Source of the DNA: Miniphocaeibacter halophilus | GTDB lineage: Bacteria; Bacillota; Clostridia; Tissierellales; Peptoniphilaceae | NCBI RefSeq assembly: GCF_016458825.1 | Contig: NZ_CP066744.1 | Coordinates: forward strand, 1,485,868 to 1,549,867 | Direction of reading: 5' to 3' | Length of the DNA stretch: 64,000 nt | In this document: piece after piece, positions 36,809 to 45,487 of the stretch | Layout of the letters: each line of letters begins with the position of its first letter | Numbering within the stretch: the first letter of the stretch is position 1 | Notes under the pieces: generated by a model | Databases searched by the model: none | Seen by the model: only the letters and a program-made list of their open reading frames with translations | What the model was told of the DNA's origin: nothing | Translations under genes and position numbers: made by a program

Positions 36809-37153
36809 ATGATTAACATTAAAATGACTATAGATTCTAATAATAGAATTATAAAAGTAGAGTCTAAAGGCCATGGAGAATACGATGACAGTGGTAAGGA
36901 CATAGTTTGTTCAGCTGTGTCGGTATATCTTATTAATACTATTAACACATTAACTGAGATTTTAAAAATATCTAATAGCATAGAATATTCTGTAGATTAT
37001 GGATTATACAATTTGGTTATTGATTATAACAATATGCCAGAGGAAACTATTAGACAAACTGTACTTATAATGAATAGCTTGAAATTAGCTTTAAGTAGTA
37101 TAGAAGAGAATTACAATGAATATATTAGCGTTGAATACGAGGAGGTGCGATAA
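36809..37153 (+). CDS. prp: Ribosomal-processing cysteine protease Prp
   Basis: The 114-residue cysteine protease (formerly YsxB) removes the N-terminal extension of ribosomal protein L27. The catalytic pair is H22 and C34 in [18 protein letters not shown], matching the numbering known for Staphylococcus aureus Prp. It lies between rplU and rpmA as in most Firmicutes, and its end almost touches the rpmA ATG. The presence of the cleavable extension in L27 here agrees with the function. Confidence 0.95.
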   Translation: MINIKMTIDSNNRIIKVESKGHGEYDDSGKDIVCSAVSVYLINTINTLTEILKISNSIEYSVDYGLYNLVIDYNNMPEETIRQTVLIMNSLKLALSSIEENYNEYISVEYEEVR

Positions 37154-37154
37154 T

Positions 37155-37445
37155 ATGTTAAAAATGAACTTACAACTATTTGCTAGTAAAAAGGGAGTAG
37201 GTAGTTCTAAAAACGGCCGTGATAGTGCTGCTAAAATGCTTGGTACTAAAAGAGGAGACGGACAATTTGTTCTTGCAGGAAATATTTTAGTAAGACAAAG
37301 AGGCACTAAATTTCATCCAGGTAATAATGTAGGAAAAGGTGGCGATGACACTTTATTTGCTACAATCGATGGTATAGTTAAATTCGAAAGAAAAGGAAAA
37401 GACAAAAGACAAATTTCTGTTTATCCAAGAGAAGAATTAGCGTAA
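37155..37445 (+). CDS. rpmA: 50S ribosomal protein L27 with cleavable extension
   Basis: The 96-residue L27 begins [18 protein letters not shown]. The first nine residues are the Firmicute-type extension, cleaved by Prp after LQLF to expose ASKKG, the tail that reaches the peptidyl-transferase centre. The rest ([42 protein letters not shown]) is classical L27. The frame is open from 37116, but GGAGGTGCG at 37141-37149 points to the ATG at 37155. A terminator follows. Confidence 0.97.
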   Translation: MLKMNLQLFASKKGVGSSKNGRDSAAKMLGTKRGDGQFVLAGNILVRQRGTKFHPGNNVGKGGDDTLFATIDGIVKFERKGKDKRQISVYPREELA

Positions 37446-37773
37446 AACTTTGCAACACTATTACAGTGTTGCTTTTTTTATGATTTTATATAGCTAATAA
37501 AATAAGCTAGTGTAGGTCAGGTTTATGTAAAGTTTTCCAAAAGAAAAGCTTGGCTGGGAAATGAAATAGCTATAATTAAAAAGCAAAAAGTATAATAGAT
37601 AGGGATTATGTTTTAAATTTAATAGTAAATAATCGAATATGTTTTTCGTATAAATTAAAATAAATAATAAGATAGGAAATTATATAAAATATTGGGTAAT
37701 ATATTAAATATGTGACTATTTATATATCTATGATATATTTATATAAAGTAAAAAAGAAAGAACAGGTAGTAAT
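37446..37773. other. Intergenic region between rpmA and obg
   Basis: Apart from the terminator at its left end, this 328-base stretch holds no open frame or RNA gene that I can support. It becomes very A+T-rich towards obg. A weak imperfect pairing (ATAGCTA near 37489 with TAGCTAT near 37567) is too short to call. A promoter for obg must lie here, but no pair of hexamers stands out. Confidence 0.4.
37452..37479 (+). terminator. Terminator of the rplU-rpmA operon
   Basis: Arms GCAACACT (37452-37459) and AGTGTTGC (37465-37472) flank a 5-base loop and are followed by seven T residues. Confidence 0.9.
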
Positions 37774-39048
37774 ATGTTTATAGATGTAGCAAAAATAGAA
37801 TTAAAAGCAGGAAAGGGAGGCGATGGTGCCGTATCCTTTCGTAGAGAAAAATATGAGCCTTCAGGCGGACCATACGGTGGAGATGGTGGAAATGGAGGAA
37901 GTATTTATCTTGTAGCTAGTAATAGCATTAGAACATTAATGGACTTTAGATATAAAAGACATTATAAAGCTGAAAATGGAGAAAATGGTGGAACAAAAAA
38001 AATGTATGGCAAAAAGGGAGAAGATCTTTATTTAAAAGTTCCTGTAGGAACACTAGTAAAGGACTTTGATTCTGATCGTGTCATACATGATATGAAAGAA
38101 GATGGGGAAGTTTTTTTAATTTGTAAAGGTGGCAGAGGTGGTAGAGGAAATGCTAAGTTTGCAAGTTCAACAAGGCAAGCTCCAAGATTTGCAGAGCCTG
38201 GAACTAAAGGACAAGAAAGAACCATTAAATTGGAAATAAAGCTATTGGCAGATGTTGGATTAGTTGGCTTACCAAATGTTGGAAAATCATCTATTCTTTC
38301 AATTATTAGCGAGGCCAAACCTAAAATTGCAAACTATCATTTTACAACAATAGAACCAAATCTAGGCGTTGTTAAAGTTGGTGAAGGAGAATCCTTTGTT
38401 ATAGCGGATATTCCCGGATTAATAGAAGGTGCAAGTGAAGGTGTTGGTTTAGGTTTTGATTTTTTAAAACATATTGAAAGGACTAAGGTTTTAGTTCATG
38501 TATTAGATGCTTCCGGTAGTGAAGGAAGAAATCCTGTAGAGGATTATAATACAATTAGAAAAGAAATGCTTTCTTATAATATAAAAATAGCAGATAAAAA
38601 AGAAATAATTGTAGCTAATAAAATGGATATTGAAGGAGCAAAAGAAGGTTTAGAAAAAATTAAAAAGGCCTTTCCGGACAAAATTGACGAAATTATTGAA
38701 ATGTCAGCAGCTACAACTGAAGGTATAGATAAATTGAAGTATAAAATATGGGAATATATTAAAGATATAAAGTTAGAGTATGAAACATATGATGAAGAGT
38801 ATATTCCGTTTGAAGAAGAAGCTGAACCGGATTATGAAGTAACTGTAAGGGAGGGTAATACTTTTATAGTAACCGGACCATTAATTGATGACCTGGTTTA
38901 TAGAACTAATTTTGAGGATTATGAGGCTTTAAGACATTTCCAAAAAGTTTTAGATGACAAGGAAGTGTTTAAAAAACTAAAGGAATTGAATATTGGTAAC
39001 GGAGATTTAGTAATTGTTGGAGAAATGGAATTTGAATATTTCGATTAG
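37774..39048 (+). CDS. obgE: GTPase Obg/CgtA
   Basis: The 424-residue GTPase binds the 50S subunit and acts in ribosome assembly and stress control. The N-terminal glycine-rich Obg fold (GKGGDGAVSFRREKYEPSG) covers residues 1-158. The G domain has P-loop GLPNVGKSS, switch region IANYHFTTIEPNLGVV, DIPGLIEGA and NKMD. A C-terminal OCT domain ends FEYFD. The start ATG is preceded by AACAGG only, a weak site. yhbY follows nine bases later, beginning a run of translation-related genes. Confidence 0.97.
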   Translation: MFIDVAKIELKAGKGGDGAVSFRREKYEPSGGPYGGDGGNGGSIYLVASNSIRTLMDFRYKRHYKAENGENGGTKKMYGKKGEDLYLKVPVGTLVKDFDSDRVIHDMKEDGEVFLICKGGRGGRGNAKFASSTRQAPRFAEPGTKGQERTIKLEIKLLADVGLVGLPNVGKSSILSIISEAKPKIANYHFTTIEPNLGVVKVGEGESFVIADIPGLIEGASEGVGLGFDFLKHIERTKVLVHVLDASGSEGRNPVEDYNTIRKEMLSYNIKIADKKEIIVANKMDIEGAKEGLEKIKKAFPDKIDEIIEMSAATTEGIDKLKYKIWEYIKDIKLEYETYDEEYIPFEEEAEPDYEVTVREGNTFIVTGPLIDDLVYRTNFEDYEALRHFQKVLDDKEVFKKLKELNIGNGDLVIVGEMEFEYFD

Positions 39049-39056
39049 GAGGCTTA

Positions 39057-39347
39057 ATGATAACAACAAAACAAAGAGCGTATTTGAAAAGCTTGGCTCA
39101 TAAAATGGAACCTGTGCTATTAATAGGAAAAGGCGGAGTAACAGGTAATACTTTAAAGCAGATAGATGACCTTTTAAATAAAAGGGAGCTTATTAAAATA
39201 AAGATACTAAATAATAATTTAGATGATAAAGATGAAATTATAAATACCATACTAGATAATTTAAATGCAGAATTTGTGCAATTTATAGGATCTAAATTTA
39301 TAATATACAGAGAGTCAGATGAGAAGAAAATTGAATTGCCAAAATAA
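39057..39347 (+). CDS. yhbY: YhbY family RNA-binding protein (CRM domain)
   Basis: The 96-residue CRM-domain protein binds pre-50S particles. It shows TTKQRAYLKSLAHKMEPVLLIGKGGVT at the N-terminus (the GKGG loop is the RNA-contact motif) and the GSKFIIYRES segment near the end. Length is normal. It follows obg by nine bases with TAGGAGG and overlaps nadD by 29 bases. The order obg-yhbY-nadD-yqeK-rsfS is common in clostridia. Confidence 0.94.
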   Translation: MITTKQRAYLKSLAHKMEPVLLIGKGGVTGNTLKQIDDLLNKRELIKIKILNNNLDDKDEIINTILDNLNAEFVQFIGSKFIIYRESDEKKIELPK

Positions 39348-39939
39348 AAAAATAGGCATTATGGGAGGTACCTTTGATCCCATTCATATAGGTCATTTAG
39401 TTATGGCCCAAGAGGCTTTAGAGTTTAAAAATCTAGATAGAATTATTTTTATTCCAGCAGGCTTTCCTCCTCATAAAAACAAAGAGATAACTTCTGGTCA
39501 AAAGAGATTGGAAATGGTTAATTTGGCCATTAAAGGAAATGAAAAATTTATTGTTTTAGACTATGAAGTAAAAAAAGAAACTAAGAGTTATTCAATGGAA
39601 ACAATAGAATATATTAAAGAAATATATGAAGATTTCGGTATATATTTTATTATGGGAGAAGATTCCTTTATGAATATTGAAAAATGGTATAAGTATGAAG
39701 AATTTCTTTCAGAGGTTACAGTTCTTGTAGCTAGAAGATCTTTTGATAAGCTTACAGCTCTTAGGGAAAAAATAAAAAAAATAAATTTACATGGATATTT
39801 TGTTGAAGAAATACCTACAGCTTTTTTAGACATATCTTCCACAAATATTAGAAGAAAATTTAATTTGAAAAAAAATCCTAGGTATTATCTACCGGAGAAG
39901 GTTTATGACTACATTTTAAAAGAGGGCTTGTATGTTTAG
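39319..39939 (+). CDS. nadD: Nicotinate-nucleotide adenylyltransferase
   Basis: The 206-residue enzyme joins ATP and nicotinate mononucleotide to give deamido-NAD+. The nucleotidyltransferase motif GGTFDPIHIGHL lies at residues 16-27, and the second motif ISSTNIRRKF near the C-terminus is intact. The start overlaps the end of yhbY by 29 bases, with AGAGAG upstream, so the short leading peptide MRRKLNCQNKK is plausible but not certain. It overlaps yqeK by eight bases. Confidence 0.95.
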   Translation: MRRKLNCQNKKIGIMGGTFDPIHIGHLVMAQEALEFKNLDRIIFIPAGFPPHKNKEITSGQKRLEMVNLAIKGNEKFIVLDYEVKKETKSYSMETIEYIKEIYEDFGIYFIMGEDSFMNIEKWYKYEEFLSEVTVLVARRSFDKLTALREKIKKINLHGYFVEEIPTAFLDISSTNIRRKFNLKKNPRYYLPEKVYDYILKEGLYV

Positions 39940-40516
39940 TTTTGAAGAAATTAAAGAGAATTTAAAAAGAGATTTAAAGAAATCGAGATATGAACATACA
40001 CTTAGAGTAGTTAATAAGGCTGAAGAAATAGCCGGTAAATATAAGCTTGACATTAATAAATGTAAACTGGCAGCACTACTTCACGATTGTGGCAAAGGAA
40101 AAGAAGAACACTATAAAAACAAGTATATTTCAGAATATAATAAGCTCATAAAGAAAGATGAATATGTAGAATTTAAAAATCCCTTTTTAGAACATTGCAT
40201 AATTGGATACCTAGTAGCAAAAAATCATTATAAGGTAGAAGATAATGATGTTTTAAATGCTATATTATGGCATACTACTGGTAGACTAGGTATGACTGAA
40301 ATTGAAAAGGTAATCTATTTAGCAGACAAAACAGAAAACGGTAGAGATTATCCCTCAGTAGATAAAATAAGAGAAAAGTCTTTAATAAATTTAAATGATG
40401 CTATAATATTAAGTATTAATAATAATATTAAATATTTAATAGAAAACAATCAGATTATCTCAATAAACACTATAAAATTGAGAAATGAGTTAATAGGAGG
40501 TATTAGTGGAAGATAA
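39932..40516 (+). CDS. yqeK: HD-domain hydrolase YqeK (Ap4A hydrolase)
   Basis: The 194-residue HD-domain protein belongs to the YqeK family, shown to hydrolyse diadenosine tetraphosphate symmetrically in Firmicutes. Metal ligands are visible in HTLRVV (residue about 26), LLHDCGKG (HD), FLEHCIIGYLVA and AILWHTTG. It starts within the end of nadD and overlaps rsfS by 11 bases. The role is probably removal of stress nucleotides, by family membership. Confidence 0.92.
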   Translation: MFSFEEIKENLKRDLKKSRYEHTLRVVNKAEEIAGKYKLDINKCKLAALLHDCGKGKEEHYKNKYISEYNKLIKKDEYVEFKNPFLEHCIIGYLVAKNHYKVEDNDVLNAILWHTTGRLGMTEIEKVIYLADKTENGRDYPSVDKIREKSLINLNDAIILSINNNIKYLIENNQIISINTIKLRNELIGGISGR

Positions 40517-40820
40517 GGTACAATTAATTGTAAAGGCTTGCGAAGACAAGATTGGAAAAGATATTAAAATTATTGAATTAGAAAAAGGAAGAGCTATAGC
40601 TGATTATTTCATAATAGTAACGGGAAATACACCAAATCAAACTCAAGCTATTGCAGATGAAGTGGAAAAAGTTGCAATGGAAAATGAAATTGAAGTCTTT
40701 AGTAAAGAAGGTTATAGAGATGGAAATTGGATTCTAGTAGATTTAGGTGATATAATATTACATGTATTTACTCCAGAGTTTAGAGAATACTATGATTTAG
40801 AGAGATTATGGAGTAAATAG
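40506..40820 (+). CDS. rsfS: Ribosome silencing factor RsfS
   Basis: The 104-residue protein (DUF143/YbeB/iojap) binds L14 and blocks subunit joining when nutrients are low. Typical motifs are ADYFIIVTGNTPNQTQAIADEVE, GYRDGNWILVDLGDIILHVFTPEFREYYDLERLW. It starts with GTG after AGGAGGT, inside the yqeK end. Length and neighbours are standard. Confidence 0.96.
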   Translation: MEDKVQLIVKACEDKIGKDIKIIELEKGRAIADYFIIVTGNTPNQTQAIADEVEKVAMENEIEVFSKEGYRDGNWILVDLGDIILHVFTPEFREYYDLERLWSK

Positions 40821-40846
40821 AAATAGAAATTAAAGGAGAGATTTTA

Positions 40847-41242
40847 ATGAGCGTAGAATTTATTACAACACACAAGGCACCTGCAGCAATTGGTCCATAT
40901 TCACAAGGAACTAGAGGATTAAAAGGAGCAGATGTAGTTTTAGTTTCAGGACAACTTCCAATTAAAGATGGTGAGTTAGTAAATGATGTAAAAGAAGCTA
41001 CTCAAACAAGCTTAGACAATGTTTTAGCTATAGTTGAAGCAGCTGGTGGAAAATTAACAGATATTGCAAGAGTTGGTGTATTTGTTAAAAATATTGGTGA
41101 TTTTGATGCAATTAACGAAGTTTATACTAATTTCTTTGGCGATCACAAACCTGCTAGAGCATTAGTAGAAGTTGCAAAACTACCTAAAGATGCTGTTATT
41201 GAAATAGAAGCTACAGCTTTAATAAATGATTCTTTAGAATAA
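40847..41242 (+). CDS. ridA: RidA family reactive intermediate deaminase
   Basis: The 131-residue protein deaminates reactive enamine/imine intermediates from amino-acid metabolism. Diagnostic parts are APAAIGPYSQGTRG, VSGQLPIKDGELV, the conserved Arg in KPARALVEVAKLP, and IEIEATALI. It lies 26 bases after rsfS with AAAGGAGAG, and is followed by a weak terminator. It may serve serine/threonine dehydratase-type by-products, but the local genes do not specify a partner. Confidence 0.95.
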   Translation: MSVEFITTHKAPAAIGPYSQGTRGLKGADVVLVSGQLPIKDGELVNDVKEATQTSLDNVLAIVEAAGGKLTDIARVGVFVKNIGDFDAINEVYTNFFGDHKPARALVEVAKLPKDAVIEIEATALINDSLE

Positions 41243-41254
41243 TTTTACTTATTG

Positions 41255-41284
41255 GAGGATAGGAGACTATCCTCTTAATTTTTA
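41255..41284 (+). terminator. Weak terminator after ridA
   Basis: Arms GAGGATAG and CTATCCTC (41255-41262 and 41267-41274) with a GAGA loop are followed by TTAATTTTTAAG, an interrupted T-tract. Confidence 0.6.
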
Positions 41285-41310
41285 AGATATATTTATTTTT
41301 AGGAGTTATT

Positions 41311-43875
41311 ATGATAGAAAAATTAAAAAGACTTGAAAATAAAAAAAATTATTTTCATATATTATCTTTTGTAATTCCGATTATAATTTTTCTGATAATA
41401 TTTATAGTCTCTAGATTTTATCCTTTTGGTAACAATCAAATTTTAGTTATTGATGCCTACCATCAATATTATCATTTTATGTTAGAGTTAAGAGGGAAAA
41501 TTTTAAAAGGAGAGTCAATTTTTTTTAGCTGGCATTTAGGGTTAGGAACGGATTTTATTTCCCTTATGGCCTATTATTGTACAAGTCCATTAAACTTATT
41601 GACGATTCTTGTTCCTGAATCTATGCTTAGTATTTTTTTTGCTTTATTAATAGCAATTAAAGTAGGAATAGCAGCAGTTACTTTTTCTGTTTACTTAAAA
41701 TCCATTTATCAGCAGGAAGACTATTCTTTAGTAATTTTTTCGCTATTATATTCCTTATGTGGTTTTATAGCAGGCTATTATTGGAATATTATGTGGATAG
41801 ATGTTTTTGCTCTATTTCCTTTGGTGATATTAGGTTTAAAAAATATAATAATAAAAAATAAATTTAAAATCTATATTATTTCCATAGCATTATGTTTTTT
41901 TACAAATTATTATATGAGTATTTTTGTAAGCATATTTGCAGTAATATTTTATGTTTTTTACTCAATAAATGTAGGAGTAAGATTTTTAGATTTTATAAAA
42001 AGAGGATTTAAAATACTGGGAGCTTCAATATTAGCTGCTGGTTTATTTTCTTGGATTTTAATTCCCGCTGCAATTACCTTAACAAATGTTTTTAAAACAG
42101 CCAGTCCCTTTATGGGAGATATTGAAACCTATCATTCTTTTACAGATATTTTGTCTAATTTTTTAGCATTTAACTTTCCTACAGTAAGAGAAGGCTTACC
42201 TAATATATATTCCGGACTAATTACAATATTTTTATCAATATCATATTTTCTGTCAAGAAGAATTAAAATTAAAGAAAAAATACTATCTTTAATAGTAATA
42301 GTATTTTTGATTTTAAGTACAAATATAAATATTTTAAATTATATTTGGCATGGATTTAGATATACTAACATGCTTCCCTATAGATTTACATTTATATTAT
42401 CCTTTGTTCTAGTGGTTATTGCCTACAAAGGTTATAAAAATCTTAAATACTTCGAGAAGAGAGAATATATTTCTATTTCCTTAATAGCCTTAGGAGTAGT
42501 CATATTTTTAGGAAGTAATAGGACAGTAGAGGTTTTAATTGCAAATGTTGTAGTTTTACTAATTTATTTACTATTAATCTACAGCAATAGGATTAAATAC
42601 AGAGTAGTAGTATCCTTTTTATTATATTTTTTAATTATTGCAGAAGTATTTGCAAATACATATATTGGAGTAAGTACAGCTGGAAAAACTGACCATGGTA
42701 TTTTTAATGCAAATAAAGAAGAAATTGATTATTTCGTAGATAAGGTAGAAAAAGAAAAAGGAAATGATTTTTATAGAATGGAAATTCTAGACAGGTTTAC
42801 TTATAATGATCCGGCCTTATACCAATATAATGGAGTTGCTTTGTTTTCATCAACTATAGATGCAAGAGTATCTACTTTTTTAGAAAAGATTGGTATTCCA
42901 TCATATCCTATTGGAAATAGATATTTTTATAGCTATGGTTCTCCATTAACAAATGGTATTTTAAATATAGATTATTTAATTTCTAGAGAAAAAGAACTAT
43001 ATGAAAATTTTGATATTGACTTGTTAGAAAGTAAAAACAATGTTTTCCTATATAAAAATAATAAAAGCTTACCGTTAGGCTTTATGATAAAGGAAGAAGC
43101 TTTATTTGAAAATTATTATAGTACCCTATTGGAAAATCAAAATACAATTTTTAAGTCCTTTACAGGCCTAGATGAAAACATATTTACCCTAATAGAGAAA
43201 AACAAGGCTACATCTTCAGGAATAAACTTAGAACAACATAGTAATGGAAATTATGATTATACAATTTTAGCAGATAATACTGAAGGAGAAATCAATATAG
43301 AATATATAATACCTGAGAGTGGATATTATTATGTAGATACGGATAAAGTAGAAGATGAAAAAATAATAGCAGAAAGCAACAGAGAAAAAATAACCCTAGA
43401 TGCAAGAAGAAAATCGGTAATGTCTGTTGGATATTTTGAAAAGGGAGAAACAGTAAATTTTATAGTAAAAATCAAATCGGAAGATGATGGAGATTATGGT
43501 TTAAAATTAGCCTTATTAGATGAAAACGTGTTTAATGAAGGATACAAAATCCTAAAAGAAGAATCTGCTAGTTCAGTTAAATATAGCTCTAGAAAAGTAA
43601 ATATGAAAATAACCGCTTTAAATAAGGGGTATTTATTTACTTCAATTCCCTATAATGAAGGATGGACAGCATATGTAGATGGTAATAAAACAGAGATTAA
43701 ACCATTTAAAGATGCTTTTGTAGGCTTGAATTTAGATAGGGGAGAACATATAATTGAATTTAAATACACACCGGTAGGTTTTAAAGAAGGAGTTGCTATA
43801 TCTATATTTTCTCTTATTGTTTTTGTGTTTATTATAAAAAGAGAAAATGAAAAAGAAATGTTTATAATAGAGTAA
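41311..43875 (+). CDS. YfhO family membrane protein
   Basis: The 854-residue protein has an N-terminal half of about 12-13 membrane helices and a large extracytoplasmic C-terminal part ending in one more helix. The segments DAYHQYYHFMLELRGKI, YCTSPLNLLTILVPES and NEGWTAYVDGNKTEI are typical of the YfhO group, GT-C-fold proteins involved in glycosylating lipoteichoic acid or exporting glycans in Gram-positive bacteria. Acidic D and H residues in the first loop could be catalytic. The start ATG follows AGGAG. It is apparently monocistronic. Confidence 0.87.
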   Translation: MIEKLKRLENKKNYFHILSFVIPIIIFLIIFIVSRFYPFGNNQILVIDAYHQYYHFMLELRGKILKGESIFFSWHLGLGTDFISLMAYYCTSPLNLLTILVPESMLSIFFALLIAIKVGIAAVTFSVYLKSIYQQEDYSLVIFSLLYSLCGFIAGYYWNIMWIDVFALFPLVILGLKNIIIKNKFKIYIISIALCFFTNYYMSIFVSIFAVIFYVFYSINVGVRFLDFIKRGFKILGASILAAGLFSWILIPAAITLTNVFKTASPFMGDIETYHSFTDILSNFLAFNFPTVREGLPNIYSGLITIFLSISYFLSRRIKIKEKILSLIVIVFLILSTNINILNYIWHGFRYTNMLPYRFTFILSFVLVVIAYKGYKNLKYFEKREYISISLIALGVVIFLGSNRTVEVLIANVVVLLIYLLLIYSNRIKYRVVVSFLLYFLIIAEVFANTYIGVSTAGKTDHGIFNANKEEIDYFVDKVEKEKGNDFYRMEILDRFTYNDPALYQYNGVALFSSTIDARVSTFLEKIGIPSYPIGNRYFYSYGSPLTNGILNIDYLISREKELYENFDIDLLESKNNVFLYKNNKSLPLGFMIKEEALFENYYSTLLENQNTIFKSFTGLDENIFTLIEKNKATSSGINLEQHSNGNYDYTILADNTEGEINIEYIIPESGYYYVDTDKVEDEKIIAESNREKITLDARRKSVMSVGYFEKGETVNFIVKIKSEDDGDYGLKLALLDENVFNEGYKILKEESASSVKYSSRKVNMKITALNKGYLFTSIPYNEGWTAYVDGNKTEIKPFKDAFVGLNLDRGEHIIEFKYTPVGFKEGVAISIFSLIVFVFIIKRENEKEMFIIE

Positions 43876-43904
43876 AACTTAAGTATAGAAAAATAGATTA
43901 CTAT

Positions 43905-44081
43905 ATGATATTGGATAGCTTAAAGCTATTTATAGAAATAATTAAAAATATCAAAATTGAAGAAATTATTCTATATCGAATAGGAAATCACAGATCTTTT
44001 TATAAGGTTATAAATAATGAACACGAGGCTCAGAAATCATTTAATGGTTTATTAGATAATTTTAAATTAAAGACCAAATAA
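43905..44081 (+). CDS. Possible small hypothetical protein (58 residues)
   Basis: An ATG-to-TAA frame encodes a 58-residue basic peptide beginning MILDSLKLFIEII and ending LLDNFKLKTK. I do not recognise it. No good ribosome binding site precedes it, and the frame is open upstream into the end of the YfhO gene, so it may be the eroded tail of a former gene. It ends at a bidirectional terminator. Confidence 0.3.
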   Translation: MILDSLKLFIEIIKNIKIEEIILYRIGNHRSFYKVINNEHEAQKSFNGLLDNFKLKTK

Positions 44082-44082
44082 A

Positions 44083-44117
44083 AAATTCCAGACTAAATAT
44101 AGTCTGGAGTTTTTTTA
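44083..44117. terminator. Bidirectional terminator
   Basis: Arms AAATTCCAGACTA and TAGTCTGGAGTTT flank an AATA loop, with A-run on the left and T-run on the right. It separates the plus-strand YfhO region from the minus-strand S41-like gene. Confidence 0.88.
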
Positions 44118-45347
44118 ATTTAACATTTCAAGTAAAATATTTAAGGCATCTGATTCCTCGTCTACCCTTATTTCAGGATATGTGCCAAATTCAGTATTAG
44201 GTGAACCTTCTTCATTTATTCCCATACCTACTGGCATTGAAAGAACAAAACCGCTTTTAGGAAGTTCTATAAAAGCCGTATTTAAGTTAACCCCATTTCC
44301 ACCGGTAAATTGACCAACTGTACTTGCAAAATCTGTAATATTTGAAAACTGACTAAAAAAATCAGCGGCATTTCTGGTATTTCTATTTTGCAATAAGAAT
44401 ATTTCACCTTTAAAATTGGTTTTTTTTTCAATTCTTATATTGTATTCTCTATAAAGAGGAAAGTTTTCAAGGTTATCATTGGAAATAGGTGTATCTTTTA
44501 GCTGTGATGATTTTTCAAAATCGGTTTTTATTGTTATATAAGGTAAATAATTATAATAATTTAAAAATTCTTGATGATTTTCATTTCTTTCAAGAATAAG
44601 GGAATTCATTACAAGGGTATCGTGTGCTAACGGCTCCACTATATTATTTAAAACATATTCAATAGATTGCCCTTGGTTATCTCTTATATCTATTATCAAA
44701 TAAGGATAATCCATAATACTATTAATAAAATTCTCAATAAGGGGTTTATCCGTCTCAACAAATAGGGGACTGAAATCCGTTATTTTTATGTAGGCAATTT
44801 TATTTTCTAAAAGAATTGTCATGGAAAGTCCGCTAAAATAGTTGCTATTTTTAAAGTTATTCTTATATTCCCCATAGCGCAATGTAGGCATTTCAGAATT
44901 TAAAACATCATACCAAGGTGAATTACCATTGATTTCTTCATATTCTTTGTATAAATAATAATCATCAGAATTTAATAGAAATAAATTAGGCTGATTAAAT
45001 TCTTTGAAAAAATCTGATAAAATTTTTTCGTAATTTATGTCATCCTTAGTTTCTATAATAAGTTTTTCGTATTTTTCTTTTATTTGACTAAGATTAACTT
45101 CAGAATATTTTTCATTTATAGCTAGGTAGGGATAATCTTCTTCTAATAGTTTCATTATAAAATTAAATTCTTCTAGTTTATCTTTTTCAGTTAAATGAGT
45201 TAAAGTTGCCTTGTTTTCAACTGATTTTTTTCCCTTTAAAAATTTACTAGGATCAAATAAAAGAAAAGCTATTACAAAAATAGCAATATAGAAAAATATT
45301 AGAAACAAATTGTTCTTTTTGTTTTTTCTTCTACGCTTCTTTTTCAT
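44115..45347 (-). CDS. S41-family peptidase-like protein, catalytic residues missing
   Basis: The 410-residue membrane-anchored protein has a Lys/Arg-rich N-terminus, one membrane helix (about residues 13-32) and an extracellular domain. It follows the S41 (tail-specific protease) layout: FIMKLLEEDYPYL, LIIDIRDNQGQS (residues 217-228) where active members have the D-R-N-N-G-G type turn, FLLQNRNTRNAADFF, and FGTYPEIRVD near the end. In active members the TxSAAE segment supplies the catalytic Ser, and here it reads T324-R-N326-A-A-D, so Ser is Asn. The Lys in the following GxxTxGKG segment is also lost (VGQFTGGNG). It is probably a non-catalytic binding protein. AGGAG precedes the start. Confidence 0.75.
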   Translation of the reverse strand: MKKKRRRKNKKNNLFLIFFYIAIFVIAFLLFDPSKFLKGKKSVENKATLTHLTEKDKLEEFNFIMKLLEEDYPYLAINEKYSEVNLSQIKEKYEKLIIETKDDINYEKILSDFFKEFNQPNLFLLNSDDYYLYKEYEEINGNSPWYDVLNSEMPTLRYGEYKNNFKNSNYFSGLSMTILLENKIAYIKITDFSPLFVETDKPLIENFINSIMDYPYLIIDIRDNQGQSIEYVLNNIVEPLAHDTLVMNSLILERNENHQEFLNYYNYLPYITIKTDFEKSSQLKDTPISNDNLENFPLYREYNIRIEKKTNFKGEIFLLQNRNTRNAADFFSQFSNITDFASTVGQFTGGNGVNLNTAFIELPKSGFVLSMPVGMGINEEGSPNTEFGTYPEIRVDEESDALNILLEMLN

Positions 45348-45423
45348 ACACTACTCCTAGGATATTATTAATTATTTGATAGTTATTATTATACTATAAA
45401 CTTAAATAATATTTAAATTAAAC

Positions 45424-45453
45424 TTGTTAACAAAATAATTAAAAGGGTATAAT
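45424..45453 (+). promoter_or_regulatory. Promoter of the ferritin pair
   Basis: TTGTTA (45424-45429) and TATAAT (45448-45453) are separated by 18 bases, and an AAAGAAGGAGATG site follows before the first ATG. No clear Fur- or PerR-type box was recognised. Confidence 0.6.
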
Positions 45454-45487
45454 GTATTAAGTAGAGATAAAGAAAGAAGGAGATGCA

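Noticed and set aside
37116-37154. Upstream extension of L27 from 37116.
   Set aside because: The extra 13 codons overlap prp, and the GGAGGTGCG site selects 37155, which gives the standard Firmicute L27 N-terminus.
43876-44082. Possible insertion-sequence remnant.
   Set aside because: No terminal inverted repeats, target duplications or transposase motifs were seen.
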